Source of the DNA: Lentzea nigeriaca
GTDB lineage: Bacteria; Actinomycetota; Actinomycetes; Mycobacteriales; Pseudonocardiaceae
Direction of reading: 5' to 3'
Length of the DNA: 64,000 bases
NCBI RefSeq assembly: GCF_016907955.1
Contig: NZ_JAFBCX010000007.1
Coordinates: forward strand, 62,001 to 126,000
This document shows positions 43,535-52,747 of the stretch, piece by piece. The notes under the pieces were generated by a model that had not been told where the DNA came from, ran no database searches, and worked only from the letters and a program-made list of their open reading frames with translations. Both the position numbers and the translations under genes were made by a program. How positions within the stretch are numbered: the first letter of the stretch is position 1; each line of letters begins with the position of its first letter.

Positions 43535-44065
43535 ATGAGCGATATGGGCAAGGTCGTGGTGAACAGGGCGATGTCGCTGGACGGTTTCATCGCAGGCCCC
43601 GGCCACGCGATGGACTGCATCCTCGAGCACCTGAGGGACAACCCGTTTCCCGAGATCATGGAGGCCACCGGCGCCATGCTCGTCGGCCGTGGCACCCACG
43701 AGGTCGCCAAACGGATGGCCGCGGCGGACACCGAGTACGACGGCGGACCGGTGTTCGTCCTGACGCACCGGCCGCCGGACGAGCCCGAGCCCGGCGTCAC
43801 CTTCCTCACCTGCGAGCTCGCCGAAGCCGTCGCCACGGCACGCGCCGCCGCGGGTGGGAAGGCCCTGGAGATCCTCGGTGCCGACCTGGCCACGCAGTGC
43901 CTGCGGCAAGGGCTGGTCGACGAGGTTCTGGTGTACGTCCTGCCGGTGCTGCTCGGCGACGGCGTGCGCTTCTCGACCTCGGACCTCGGCAGAGTCGACC
44001 TGGAACCGCTCGGCAACACGCAGTCGGGTGCCGTCACGATGCTCCGCTTCCGGGTGCGGAAATGA
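43535..44065 (+). CDS. RibD C-terminal / dihydrofolate reductase-fold family protein
   Basis: 176 residues from ATG 43535; ATG 43544 is possible. Family signature MSLDGFIAGPGH at residue 13, AMLVGRGTHEVAKRM, and GKALEILGADLATQCLRQGLVDEV. Such stand-alone proteins bind NADPH and reduce unknown pteridine or pyrimidine-like substrates. It faces the acyl-CoA ligase across an 18-bp terminator and looks like an insertion in the otherwise conserved gpmA-YbjN stretch. Confidence 0.85.
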   Translation: MSDMGKVVVNRAMSLDGFIAGPGHAMDCILEHLRDNPFPEIMEATGAMLVGRGTHEVAKRMAAADTEYDGGPVFVLTHRPPDEPEPGVTFLTCELAEAVATARAAAGGKALEILGADLATQCLRQGLVDEVLVYVLPVLLGDGVRFSTSDLGRVDLEPLGNTQSGAVTMLRFRVRK

Positions 44066-44106
44066 CGAGTGCCCCGGCACACCGCTCGGGTGTGCCGGGG
44101 CACTCG
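44066..44106. terminator. Bidirectional terminator between convergent genes
   Basis: CGAGTGCCCCGGCACACC (44066-44083) and its exact reverse complement (44089-44106) enclose a 5-base loop GCTCG. It begins right after the RibD-like stop and 15 bases before the convergent ligase stop. Confidence 0.88.
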
Positions 44107-44121
44107 CGCGTTCCGCCGGAC

Positions 44122-45687
44122 TCAGGCCTGCTCGCGTGCCCGGAGGTCCTTGCGCAGGATCTTGCCGGACGCCGACTTCGGGATCGCCTCGATGAACTCG
44201 ACCACGCGGACCTTCTTGTGCGGCGCCACGTGCTCGGCCACGAACGCCATCACGGCTTCCTCGGTGATCGTGGAGTCCGGCTGGCGCACCACGAACGCCT
44301 TCGGGACCTCCTCGCCGTCCGCGTCCTTCACGCCGATGACCGCCGCGTCGGCGATCTCGTCGTGGGTCAGCAGCACGGCTTCGAGCTCGGCCGGCGGGAC
44401 CTGGTAGCCCTTGTACTTGATCAGTTCCTTGACGCGGTCGACGATCGAGACGATGCCGTCGGCGTCGATGATCGCGACGTCGCCGGTGTGCAGCCAGCCG
44501 TCGTCGTCGATGGTGGCCGCGGTGGCGTCCGGGTTGTTCAGGTAGCCCTTCATGATGTTCGGGCCCTTGCACCAGAGCTCGCCGCGTTCGCCCACACCCA
44601 CGTCCTGACCGGTGGCGGGGTCGACCAGGCGGCACTCCAGGTTCGGGATGATCACGCCGACCGTGCCGATCGAGATGTCGTCGCGGCTGTCCGGGATCGC
44701 GTGGCTGACCGGCGACATCTCGGTCATGCCGTAGCCCTGCGCGACCCGGCAGCCGATGCGCTTCTTGACCGCGTCGGCGAGGTCCTCGTCCAGCGGCGCG
44801 GCGCCGGAGAAGAGCATCTTCATCGGCGACAGGTCGTACTGGTCGACGATCGGGTGCTTCGCCAGGGCGACGGCGACCGGCGGCGCGATGTAGACGCGGT
44901 CGGTCTTGTGCTCGGCGATCACACGCAGGAACTCGGGCAGCTCGAACTTCGGCATCGTCACGACGACGCCGCCGATGTAGAGGCCGTTGTTCATGAGGAC
45001 CTGCATGCCGTAGATGTGGAAGAACGGCAGCACGGCGAGGATGCGGGTGTGCGGGCCGACGTCGGACAGGATCGGGCCGCATTGCACGAGGTTCGCGACC
45101 AGGTTGCGGTGCGTCAGCATCACGCCCTTGGGCAGCGCGGTCGTGCCGGAGGAGTACGGCAGCACCGCGACGTCCTCGGCCGGGTCGATCTCCACCTCTG
45201 GCACCGGGTGGTCGTTGGCGAGCAGCTCGCCCAGTGACGGGTAGCCCTCGGCCTTGTCCAGCACCACGACGTCCGTGACGCCTGCCTTCGCGGCGCCCGG
45301 AGCGGCGTTCGGCAGCAGGACCGAGACGGTGAACAGCATCTTCGCGCCCGCGTCGTGCAGCTGGTGCGCGACCTCGTCGGGCGTGTAGAGGGCGTTGATC
45401 GTGGTCGCGGTGGCGCCCGCACGCAGGATGCCGTGGAAGACGACGGCGTAGTAAGGCGTGTTCGGACTGAGGATGCCGACCACGTCGCCCTTGCCGATGC
45501 CACGCGCGGCGAGTGCGGCGGCGAGGCGGTCGACGGCTCCGGCGAGCTGGCCGTACGTGAGCGAGGCGCCGGACATGCCGTCGATCAGCGCAACCCTGTC
45601 CACCCGGTCGGCGATGTCGCCGAACAAGAGCTGGTGCAGCGACACGTCGGGGATCTCGACGTCGGGGAACGGACTGCGAAAGACCAT
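44122..45687 (-). CDS. Acyl-CoA synthetase, 4-coumarate-CoA ligase-like
   Basis: 521 residues, ATG start with GAGG upstream. Adenylation motifs YSSGTTALPKGVMLTH, GYGMTEMSPVSH, GWLHTGDVAIID, and KGYQVPPAELE; catalytic lysine in PKSASGKILRKDL. It converts a carboxylic acid to its CoA thioester, class close to plant 4CL and mycobacterial FadD. Substrate not evident. The gene stands alone between a terminator and a 399-bp non-coding stretch. Confidence 0.92.
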   Translation of the reverse strand: MVFRSPFPDVEIPDVSLHQLLFGDIADRVDRVALIDGMSGASLTYGQLAGAVDRLAAALAARGIGKGDVVGILSPNTPYYAVVFHGILRAGATATTINALYTPDEVAHQLHDAGAKMLFTVSVLLPNAAPGAAKAGVTDVVVLDKAEGYPSLGELLANDHPVPEVEIDPAEDVAVLPYSSGTTALPKGVMLTHRNLVANLVQCGPILSDVGPHTRILAVLPFFHIYGMQVLMNNGLYIGGVVVTMPKFELPEFLRVIAEHKTDRVYIAPPVAVALAKHPIVDQYDLSPMKMLFSGAAPLDEDLADAVKKRIGCRVAQGYGMTEMSPVSHAIPDSRDDISIGTVGVIIPNLECRLVDPATGQDVGVGERGELWCKGPNIMKGYLNNPDATAATIDDDGWLHTGDVAIIDADGIVSIVDRVKELIKYKGYQVPPAELEAVLLTHDEIADAAVIGVKDADGEEVPKAFVVRQPDSTITEEAVMAFVAEHVAPHKKVRVVEFIEAIPKSASGKILRKDLRAREQA

Positions 45688-46086
45688 GCGGCAACCTCAT
45701 TCACTCGCTGAACACCCAGCCTGTGCGGCTCATCGTGATCCAGCCCACTGAACAGGTCAAGGACCGCTCAATCGCTACAGATACGTTACTTAGCGCGTCT
45801 AAATACACTCGAATGGAGCAATCCAAGCACTTGTGAACGCAATGATGCATCTGGGAAGTTGATAGCGCCTCCGCGAGTCGGCTCCCACGCTTACTCGACG
45901 AGCGAGAGGCACTTCGCGCGGTTCGTCATCCCCCGTCGGATCGCGTGTCCCGCTTGGGATCCGGAGGCTCCCCCCGTCCACGGACCCACGCAGCGGGGAC
46001 CTTTGACGCGGGACGGCTCGATGCGACTCCCCCTCTCTCCCGAGCCGTTCCGCGTGTCACAAAGGACCACTCTCAGTAGGACTTGA
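45688..46086. other. 399-bp intergenic stretch without a convincing gene
   Basis: Lies upstream of the 4CL-like ligase and downstream of the DUF4349 gene. Base composition is less GC-rich near 45780-45850 than in flanking genes. Short frames on both strands lack coding bias, ribosome sites or recognisable products. A TTGACC (minus, 45754-45759) could be the -35 of the ligase promoter, but no good -10 was found. CTTGTGAACGCA at 45833 resembles half a Rex site only. Confidence 0.5.
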
Positions 46087-46953
46087 TCACGCTGCTTCGT
46101 TCGTTCGAGTGACACGCCTCCGGCGACGCAGAACGTAGATCACCGCCGCTGCGGGCACCCCGAGGACCAGTACGAACGGCAGCAGCGCGCCTACTCCGAC
46201 GGTGATCGCCTTGAAGATCGTGACCACCGCGTGCCATCCGGAGAGGAACGCGGAAAAGAATCCGGTTTCCTCGGGTGCGGGCGGCGCGATCGGAACGGTG
46301 CTGATCTGCACCGTCAGCGTCGCGAGAGCGACCTTGCCCTTCAGCGACTCGCTGCGCCGTTGCATCGACTCGAGCTCGCTCTGCCGCTTGGTCAGCTCAC
46401 TCTCGACCTGCGCGATCTCCGCCGTGGTCCCGGCGCGCTCGAACAGCACCCGCAGCCGTTCCACGCTGGCCTTCTGCGTCGCGATCCGCGCCTCGACGTC
46501 GACCAGCTGGTCGGTGACGTCCTCGCTGCGCACCTCGCTGCGAGTCACCTTCCCGACGCCCCCGAGGTCCCCCACGATCCGATCCAGCTCGGCCGACGGC
46601 ACGCGCACCGTCACGGACCCGCGTTCCTCGGTCGAGTTCTCCTGGCCCGCGAACCCGCCGGCGCGCTGAGCCCTGTCCTTGACCTCACCGATGGCCTTGA
46701 ACACGTTGCTGCTGACCAGGTCAACGGTGGCCGTGCGCACCAACTGCCGTTCCTGCTGCTGCACCGGCTGCACGGCGGCCGGCGCCGGCGCGTTCTCCTT
46801 GCCCGGCGTGTCCTGCGGCGCCTTCTGCTGCGCCACCTGCGGCGTGGCGGCGTCGTACGCCGCCGATCCGCTCGAGTTGCTCGCGTTGTTGCTGCACCCC
46901 ACCGAAACCAGGGCCAGCAACGCGACTCCCACCCACAGCACTGGTCTGCCCAT
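46087..46953 (-). CDS. DUF4349 lipoprotein
   Basis: 288 residues from the ATG at 46953. Lipobox VSVGCS, Ala/Gln/Pro linker, then the DUF4349 core: ATVDLVSSNVFKAIGEVKDR, GSVTVRVPSAELDRIVGDLG, a coiled coil (ARIATQKASVERLRVLFERA, ESELTKRQSELESMQRRSES), and a C-terminal membrane helix (ALLPFVLVLGVPAAAVIYVL) with an Arg-rich end. Anchored at both ends in the membrane. Function unknown. Confidence 0.88.
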   Translation of the reverse strand: MGRPVLWVGVALLALVSVGCSNNASNSSGSAAYDAATPQVAQQKAPQDTPGKENAPAPAAVQPVQQQERQLVRTATVDLVSSNVFKAIGEVKDRAQRAGGFAGQENSTEERGSVTVRVPSAELDRIVGDLGGVGKVTRSEVRSEDVTDQLVDVEARIATQKASVERLRVLFERAGTTAEIAQVESELTKRQSELESMQRRSESLKGKVALATLTVQISTVPIAPPAPEETGFFSAFLSGWHAVVTIFKAITVGVGALLPFVLVLGVPAAAVIYVLRRRRRVTRTNEAA

Positions 46954-46991
46954 GCCCGTCTGACGGTGGCGGGCAGACCTGGGGTTGCCGC

Positions 46992-47471
46992 CTAGTCCGA
47001 AACGAGATGTTGGAAGGCCTGCAGGTTCGCGAGCGATTCGCCGCGCGACACCCGCCACGCCCATTCCCGGCGGATCGCGTCGGCGAACCCGATCTCGAGC
47101 AGCGGGTTGAAGTCGCCGTCGGCCGCCTCCAGCACCTGCCCCAGCACGCGGTCGAGCTCGTCCGCCGTCACAGCGTGCTTGCCGACCCGCCCGACCAGGT
47201 AGATGTCACCCTCGGCGTCGATCGTGTAGTGCACGCCGTAGAGCCGGGCGTTGCGCCGCAGCAGGAACCGGTAGACGTCCTCGAACGACTGGTCCGGACG
47301 CCGGCACACGAACGCCTCGACCAGCAGCGCGTGCGTCGTCTCGACCAGCCACACGTTGGTCTGCAGCTTCTTGGTCCCCGGCAGCGTCACGAAGAACTTG
47401 CCCTCGTCACGGCGGTCGTACTTCAGCTCGCGTTCATCCAAAAAGGACTTGATCACGCTGTCCACGCTCAA
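46992..47471 (-). CDS. YbjN domain-containing protein
   Basis: 159 residues from a TTG at 47471 that overlaps the mshA stop (TTGA), with GGGAGG 7 bases upstream; GTG 47465 is less well placed. YbjN/type III secretion-chaperone-like fold with FVTLPGTKKLQTNVWLV, VEAFVCRRPDQ, VYRFLLRRNARL and GDIYLVGRV. It corresponds to Rv0487 beside mshA. Role unknown. Confidence 0.88.
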   Translation of the reverse strand: MSVDSVIKSFLDERELKYDRRDEGKFFVTLPGTKKLQTNVWLVETTHALLVEAFVCRRPDQSFEDVYRFLLRRNARLYGVHYTIDAEGDIYLVGRVGKHAVTADELDRVLGQVLEAADGDFNPLLEIGFADAIRREWAWRVSRGESLANLQAFQHLVSD

Positions 47472-48715
47472 ATGAAAACCTCCCGGCGGAACGCATCTGC
47501 CGCCTCCTGGTACCCCGCCAGCAGGGCTTCAGTCGTGCGGTCCCACGAGAAGCGTCGCGCATGCCCGACGGCGTTGCTCGCCAGGTGCTCCCTCTGCGGC
47601 AATGCGACCGATCCGATCGCAGCGGCCCACGCGCCGGGCTCGTGCCCGTCGACGAGCACCCCGGACATGCCGTCGTTGACCGCGACCGGCAGCCCGCCGA
47701 CCGCCGCCGCGACCACCGGCGTCCCGCACGCCTGGGCCTCCAGCGCCACCAGCCCGAACGACTCGTTGTAGCTCGGCACGGCCACCAGGTCCGCGGCCCG
47801 GTAGACCTCCGCCAGCGCGGGCCCCGGCTGCGGCGGCAGGAACCGCACCACGTCCGTGATCCCCAGCTGTCCTGCCAGCTCCTCCAGCGCCCTGGGCCGC
47901 TCGGTACCACTGCCCGACGGTCCGCCGACGATCAGCACGACCAGCCGCGACCGCAGGCCGGGGTCGCGGACCAGCATCTCGGCGGCCGCGCGCAGCAACA
48001 CGTCCGGCGCCTTCAACGGCTGGATCCTGCCGACGAACGCCAGCACGACCGCGTCCTGCGGGATCCCGAACAGGTGCCGGGCCGCGGCCTGGTCGCCAGG
48101 GGTGAACCTGTCCAGGTCCACGCCGGGTGGCACCACGGCGACCTTGGCCGCGTCCGCGTCGTACAGCTTGATCAGCTCGCTGGCCTCGATGTCGGTGTTG
48201 GCGACGAGCCGGTCCGACTCGTTGACCACCTGCTCCTCGCCGATCACGCGCATCCGCGGTTCCGGCGCGTCGCCCTCGGCCAGCGCCAGGTTCTTGACCT
48301 TGGCCAGCGTGTGGGCCGTGTGCACGAGCGGTACGCCCCACCGTTCCCGCGCGAGCCAGCCGACCTGGCCGGACAGCCAGTAGTGCGAGTGGATCGCGTC
48401 GTAGTAGCCGGGCTCGTGCCGTGCCTCGGCGCGCAGGACACCGGCCGTGAACGCGCAGAGCTGGCCGGGCAGCTCCTCCTTGCCCAGCCCCTCGAACGGC
48501 CCGGCGGCGATGTGCCGGACGTGGACGCCCGGCGCCAGCTCGACGACCGGCGGCAGCTCCGACGACGTGGCACGGGTGAAGATCTCCACCTCGACACCGC
48601 GCTGCGCCATCCGCGTGGCCGTCTGCACGATGTAGACGTTCATCCCGCCCGCGTCGCCCGTCCCCGGCTGCTCCAGCGGCGACGTGTGGACCGAGAGCAC
48701 GGCGACGCGCTTCAT
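47468..48715 (-). CDS. mshA: D-inositol-3-phosphate glycosyltransferase MshA
   Basis: 415 residues, ATG overlapping the hydrolase stop (ATGA). GT-B glycosyltransferase family 4: SVHTSPLEQPGTGDAGGMNV, HSHYWLSGQVG, VVPPGVDLDRFTPG, VGRIQPLKAPDVLL, and PSYNESFGLVALEAQACGTPV. First step of mycothiol synthesis, from UDP-GlcNAc and inositol 3-phosphate. Presence marks an actinobacterium. Confidence 0.96.
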   Translation of the reverse strand: MKRVAVLSVHTSPLEQPGTGDAGGMNVYIVQTATRMAQRGVEVEIFTRATSSELPPVVELAPGVHVRHIAAGPFEGLGKEELPGQLCAFTAGVLRAEARHEPGYYDAIHSHYWLSGQVGWLARERWGVPLVHTAHTLAKVKNLALAEGDAPEPRMRVIGEEQVVNESDRLVANTDIEASELIKLYDADAAKVAVVPPGVDLDRFTPGDQAAARHLFGIPQDAVVLAFVGRIQPLKAPDVLLRAAAEMLVRDPGLRSRLVVLIVGGPSGSGTERPRALEELAGQLGITDVVRFLPPQPGPALAEVYRAADLVAVPSYNESFGLVALEAQACGTPVVAAAVGGLPVAVNDGMSGVLVDGHEPGAWAAAIGSVALPQREHLASNAVGHARRFSWDRTTEALLAGYQEAADAFRREVFI

Positions 48716-49476
48716 CGGGCCACCCGCTCGAGGTCGGCGGCGAACTGCTCCGGCCGTTCGAGGAACGGTGCGTGCGCGGTGTCGGGATACAGGCTCAACT
48801 CGGCTCCGGGGATCAGGGCGGCGGAGTACTCGGCGGCGGCAGGGGCCACCACCTCGTCTTGAGTTCCGTGCACCACCAGGGTCGGCACGTCGACCGCGGT
48901 CAACACGTCAGCGCTGCCCACATCCCTGCGGAACAGCTCACCTCGCACTTTATGGCTCACCGACGTCGCCGCGGCTGTGAGTTCGCCGACCGTCTCAGCT
49001 GGTAGGCCGGGTGCCATGGCCCGGCAGAACCGCGCCATCGCCGCGTCGTCGGTGATGGCGGCGGGCAACGCGGCACGCATCACCGGGCCGACGGCGCCTC
49101 CAGGGCGGTCGCGCCCGATCTCGGTGATGGCGCTCACGAACACCAGCGCGTTGATCTTCGCGGTGCCGTGGAAGCGGAGGTGGTCGGCGATCACGAGCCC
49201 GCCGTAGGACCACCCGACGACGGTCGCGGGCCCGGTGTGATCGAGCACGGCGTCGAGGTCCGCGGCCCACTGAGCGGAGTCGCGGTAGTCGCCGAAGTCG
49301 TCGGACTCGCCGTGTCCGCGCAGGTCAACGGCATAAGTCCGGAAATCGGGAAGGTCCCAGACCGCCCCGGACTGCGCCCAGCCGTGGACGAGCACCACCG
49401 GCGGCGCGTCCGGCGGCCCTGCCTCACGGACGGCCAGTCGTCCCCCGCCGGCCGCCGTCACGTGTGTCAACTGCAC
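48712..49476 (-). CDS. Alpha/beta hydrolase
   Basis: 254 residues, GTG start; another GTG five codons on is possible. Oxyanion motif VLVHGWAQSG, nucleophile elbow VVGWSYGGLV (Ser near residue 89), acid in VVHGTQDEVV and His in PDTAHAPFLERP. Cytoplasmic, substrate unknown. Coupled to mshA by ATGA overlap. Confidence 0.88.
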   Translation of the reverse strand: MQLTHVTAAGGGRLAVREAGPPDAPPVVLVHGWAQSGAVWDLPDFRTYAVDLRGHGESDDFGDYRDSAQWAADLDAVLDHTGPATVVGWSYGGLVIADHLRFHGTAKINALVFVSAITEIGRDRPGGAVGPVMRAALPAAITDDAAMARFCRAMAPGLPAETVGELTAAATSVSHKVRGELFRRDVGSADVLTAVDVPTLVVHGTQDEVVAPAAAEYSAALIPGAELSLYPDTAHAPFLERPEQFAADLERVAR

Positions 49477-49519
49477 ACACGTGCAAACGACCTGGTCGGG
49501 GGACGCATTCCCGCTGGTC

Positions 49520-50659
49520 CTACTTCGCCGCGGACTTGCTCTTCCACTGGTCCCACGGGATCTGCCAGTCGTACCAGTCGAACTGCGGCGGCAGCGTGGT
49601 GATGGAGCCGGTCACCTCGACCGGGTCGCCGATCATCGCCGTGTCGTAGTACGCCTTGGCGTCGGCTTCCAGCAGGTTCGCGCAGCCGTGCGAGGTGTTG
49701 TTCTTGCCGATGTTGCCCGCGTTGTCGTTGTTCTCGTGGATGAACTCGCCGTGGTTGGAGAACCGGACGGCCCACTTCTTCACGACGTTGGTGTAGCCGT
49801 AGCGCGGGTTGTCGAACGAGAACGTGTCGTGCTTCGACATGACCACGAACGTGCCGTTCGGCGTGGTCAGCTCGGGGTCGGCGTCCTTGCCGAACGACGC
49901 GGGGTACGAGGCGACCTGCTGGCCGTCGCGCAGGACAACGAGCTGGTGCGTCGGGTTGTTGATCTGCACGACCTGGTTGCGGCCGATGTCGAACTCGGAG
50001 CTCACGTCGGCCTTGCCGAACGCGCCGCCGCCGTAGTTGACGCCGTAGAGCTTGGCCTCGACCTTGATGTGGGTGTTCGCCGGCCAGTACTTCTCCGGCC
50101 GGTAGTGCACTTCCTGGGCGTTGAGCCAGGCCCAGGTGCCGGTGATGTTCGCCGAGTTGGTGACCTTGAGGGCCTTCTCTACGGTCGCCTTGTCCTGGAC
50201 CGGCGCCTCGAACTTGACCATGATCGGCGCCGCGACGCCCACGGTCTGGTTGTCACCGGGCCAGAGCGTCGCGCGGGTCTGCGAACCGGGCGCGACGGTC
50301 GTGAACGAGCCCTTGAGCTCGACCGGCTTGCCGTCGGTGCCGACGACCTTGCCGGTGTAGTTGTACGTCTTGCCGTAGCCCAGCGGCTCGGCCGTGGTCC
50401 AGCCGGACTTGTCCTCGGTGAGGGTGCCCTTGACGTCCTTGCCCTCGGGCGACTTCAGCGCGACGGACTCGATCTTGCCGTCCACCACGGTGACCTGGAC
50501 CGGCGTTGTGACCTGCACGTCCTTGGTGCCGTCCACCGGGGACAGGGTCACCTTCGCGGACGGCAGCGAGCTGTCCGCCTTCGGCGACCCCGTCTCCACA
50601 CTCGAGCACCCGGTCAGCAGCGTCAGCCCAGCGACCAGCGCAGCAAGTGTTCTCTTCAC
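49520..50659 (-). CDS. L,D-transpeptidase lipoprotein (LprQ/LdtMt-type)
   Basis: 379 residues, GTG start. Lipobox LLTGCS, two Ig-like domains (about 35-130 and 130-225, with GTDGKPVELKGSFTTV and KVEAKLYGVNYGGG), then the YkuD domain with INNPTHQLVVLRDGQ and catalytic NTSHGCANLLEADA. It makes 3-3 cross-links in peptidoglycan at the outer membrane face. Matches Rv0483 near murB. C-terminal tail FDWYDWQIPWDQW is typical. Confidence 0.94.
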   Translation of the reverse strand: MKRTLAALVAGLTLLTGCSSVETGSPKADSSLPSAKVTLSPVDGTKDVQVTTPVQVTVVDGKIESVALKSPEGKDVKGTLTEDKSGWTTAEPLGYGKTYNYTGKVVGTDGKPVELKGSFTTVAPGSQTRATLWPGDNQTVGVAAPIMVKFEAPVQDKATVEKALKVTNSANITGTWAWLNAQEVHYRPEKYWPANTHIKVEAKLYGVNYGGGAFGKADVSSEFDIGRNQVVQINNPTHQLVVLRDGQQVASYPASFGKDADPELTTPNGTFVVMSKHDTFSFDNPRYGYTNVVKKWAVRFSNHGEFIHENNDNAGNIGKNNTSHGCANLLEADAKAYYDTAMIGDPVEVTGSITTLPPQFDWYDWQIPWDQWKSKSAAK

Positions 50660-50752
50660 GGTTTCGACCTCCCACCATGGTGGACGTGCAGGACCATGTG
50701 ACGGTGCGAGTGACGTCGGTCACACCGTTCCTGGCAGCCTACGATCGAGATC

Positions 50753-51487
50753 GTGAATCGACCTGTCGCAGTAGTGACCGGAGCAAGCGCGGGCATCGGT
50801 GAGGCCACCGCCCGGCGGCTCGCCGCCGAGGGTTTCCACGTGGTGCTCGGCGCACGTCGCCTGGACCGTCTCCACGTTATCGCGAAGGAGATCGACGGGA
50901 CCGCCATCGAGCTGGACGTGACCGACGAGGCCTCCGTCGCCTCCTTCGCCGACGGGGTACCCGAGGCGAACGTGCTCGTGAACAACGCGGGTGGCGCGCG
51001 CGGGCTGTCGACCGTGGCCGAGGGTGATCCCGCCGAGTGGCGCTGGATGTGGGAGGCGAACGTCCTCGGCACGCTGCTCGTGACCAAGGCGTTCATCCCG
51101 AAGCTGATCGCGTCCGGGGACGGGCACATCGTGTCCGTGACGTCCGTCGCCGCACGTGACGCGTACGACAACGGTTCCGGCTACACCAGCGCCAAGCACG
51201 CGCAGTCGGCGTTGCACCGGACGTTGCGCGGCGAGCTGCTCGGCCGGCCGGTGCGGGTCACCGAGATCCTGCCGGGCATGGTCGAGACGGACTTCTCCGC
51301 CAACCGGTTCGGCGGGGACACCGAGCGCGCGGCCAAGGTCTACCAGGGCCTCACGCCGCTCACGGCCGACGACGTGGCGGACGTGATCGCGTTCGCGGTC
51401 ACCCGGCCGTCGCACGTGAACCTCGACGAGATCGTGCTCAAGCCGCGCGCTCAATTCTCCGCGACTCGGGTGCACCGCGATCTCTAG
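50753..51487 (+). CDS. Short-chain dehydrogenase/reductase
   Basis: 244 residues, GTG start. Classical SDR: VVTGASAGIGEATARR, ELDVTDEASV, NVLVNNAGGARG, catalytic SVTSVAAR Ser and YTSAKHAQ Tyr-x3-Lys, PGMVETDFSANRFGGD. NAD(P)-dependent, substrate unknown. Matches Rv0484c in place. Followed by the small secreted peptide gene. Confidence 0.93.
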   Translation: MNRPVAVVTGASAGIGEATARRLAAEGFHVVLGARRLDRLHVIAKEIDGTAIELDVTDEASVASFADGVPEANVLVNNAGGARGLSTVAEGDPAEWRWMWEANVLGTLLVTKAFIPKLIASGDGHIVSVTSVAARDAYDNGSGYTSAKHAQSALHRTLRGELLGRPVRVTEILPGMVETDFSANRFGGDTERAAKVYQGLTPLTADDVADVIAFAVTRPSHVNLDEIVLKPRAQFSATRVHRDL

Positions 51488-51540
51488 GATGAATTTCGGC
51501 GGGGCAGGGGGCTCCGCCGTTCTCATCCTGGGGGTTACAC

Positions 51541-51666
51541 ATGATCAAGAAGTTGGTGGCGGCGGTCGTGACCGTCGCGGCGCTGGTGCTCGCGTTCGCT
51601 CCGGCGGCATCGGCGGCGGAGTGCGGCATTCCGCAGGCCGTCCCGGGCTGCACGGGCGGCTACTGA
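51541..51666 (+). CDS. Small secreted two-cysteine peptide
   Basis: 41 codons, ATG start with GGGGG 8 bases upstream. Codons 1-25 form a signal peptide: MIKKL, a hydrophobic run VAAVVTVAALVLAFA, and the cleavage site AASA. The predicted mature peptide is AECGIPQAVPGCTGGY, 16 residues with two cysteines that could form a disulfide loop. Too short for routine gene finders. Its last 7 bases overlap the convergent trypsin-like gene. Function unknown; candidates are a signalling or surface peptide. Confidence 0.7.
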   Translation: MIKKLVAAVVTVAALVLAFAPAASAAECGIPQAVPGCTGGY

Positions 51667-52664
51667 GCCTTTCGTGACTCGGGTACGCCGGGCGTGAGCA
51701 GTTCCACGTCCAGCTGACGCAGGACGGGCTCGATGGGGTTCGCGAATCCCGTCGAGCCCGATCCGGCGACGTACAGGCCGACCACCCTGTTGTCGGCGTC
51801 GACCAGCACCGCGCCGCTGTCGCCGTGGTCGCCGAAACGGTCGGACGAGTGCACGCGGATCTGGTCGCGCAACGTCCTGACGCCGAGCCCGTCGCCGAAG
51901 TCCAGGCGCAGCGTCGCGTCCGTCGACGCGATCACGCCATCGGTGAGTTCCGTCGTGCGGCCGCGTTTCCGGACTGTCGAGCCGACAACGGCTTTCGCAG
52001 AGCCCGTGATCGCGCCGATGTCGAGGACCTCCGCGCGGAACGGCCGGTTGCCCATCCGCAGCCCCGCCGCGCACACCGACCCGGCGAGCGCCGCGCGGTC
52101 GAGCACCGCGACCTGGTCGGCACCGGGCACCCCACCGTCCACTCTGGACGGATGCACGAACTCGTCGCCCACCGACCACGAGTCGTCGACACAGCCGACG
52201 TGAAAAGTGGTGAGCCCCAACACCTTCCGCGGCTCGTCGTTGGTGACCGCGAATGCGCCGAGCGTGCCGGCGATCACGTACTCACCGGCCGTGGGGACCT
52301 CGGGAGGAACGACCCTGATCGACCGTGCGGGGCCGATGCTGATGCCGCCGCGCAGCACCGGATGCCGTTCCGCCACAACGGGATCGACGTCAGCGGCGCG
52401 GGTGAGCCCTGCACGGTGCAGCACGATCGACTCCGCCACCACGTCGGTCGGGACGCCGCTCACCTCCGGCGGGATCTGCTGCGGATGGTCAGGCCCCTTG
52501 GCGCACACGTAGACCACGATCGCGGCCCGGCCGGTCGGGCGGCCGCCGGTGATCTTCTCGCCGATGTCGACGCCGATCACACCGGGCCGGGACAGGAACT
52601 CGTCTTCCACCATGCGCTTGATCGGCCGGATGACCTCTCGCGCGTTCTCGCCGAGGTAGCTCAT
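51660..52664 (-). CDS. Trypsin-like (S1-fold) protein without signal peptide
   Basis: 334 residues from the ATG at 52664, GGAGG 5 bases upstream. The C-terminal half holds the serine motif FGDHGDSGAVLV and the substrate strand VVGLYVAGSGSTGFANPIEPVL; FHVGCVDDSWSVGDE lies where the catalytic His region is expected. The N-terminal 130 residues (VIGVDIGEKITGGRPTGR, AIVVYVCAKGPD) resemble NAL1-like protease-fold proteins. No signal peptide, so probably cytoplasmic. Activity is likely but not certain. Confidence 0.75.
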   Translation of the reverse strand: MSYLGENAREVIRPIKRMVEDEFLSRPGVIGVDIGEKITGGRPTGRAAIVVYVCAKGPDHPQQIPPEVSGVPTDVVAESIVLHRAGLTRAADVDPVVAERHPVLRGGISIGPARSIRVVPPEVPTAGEYVIAGTLGAFAVTNDEPRKVLGLTTFHVGCVDDSWSVGDEFVHPSRVDGGVPGADQVAVLDRAALAGSVCAAGLRMGNRPFRAEVLDIGAITGSAKAVVGSTVRKRGRTTELTDGVIASTDATLRLDFGDGLGVRTLRDQIRVHSSDRFGDHGDSGAVLVDADNRVVGLYVAGSGSTGFANPIEPVLRQLDVELLTPGVPESRKAQ

Positions 52665-52747
52665 GGCGACCTCCGTTCCGCCCGCGGGCCCTACCTCAAT
52701 GAAACGCGCAAGGTAGCGGTTGGTCACACGGAGTCACCCGAACAGCC

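Noticed and set aside
43501..45237. Plus-strand frame across the RibD-like gene end and opposite the 4CL-like ligase
   Set aside because: It runs through a terminator hairpin and is antisense to a clear AMP-ligase.
45833..45852. CTTGTGAACGCAATGATGCA, resembling the Rex operator
   Set aside because: Only the left half matches; the right half lacks CACAA, so it is not a credible Rex site.
45799..46115. Short frames on both strands in the 399-bp gap
   Set aside because: No coding bias, ribosome site, signal peptide or recognisable product.
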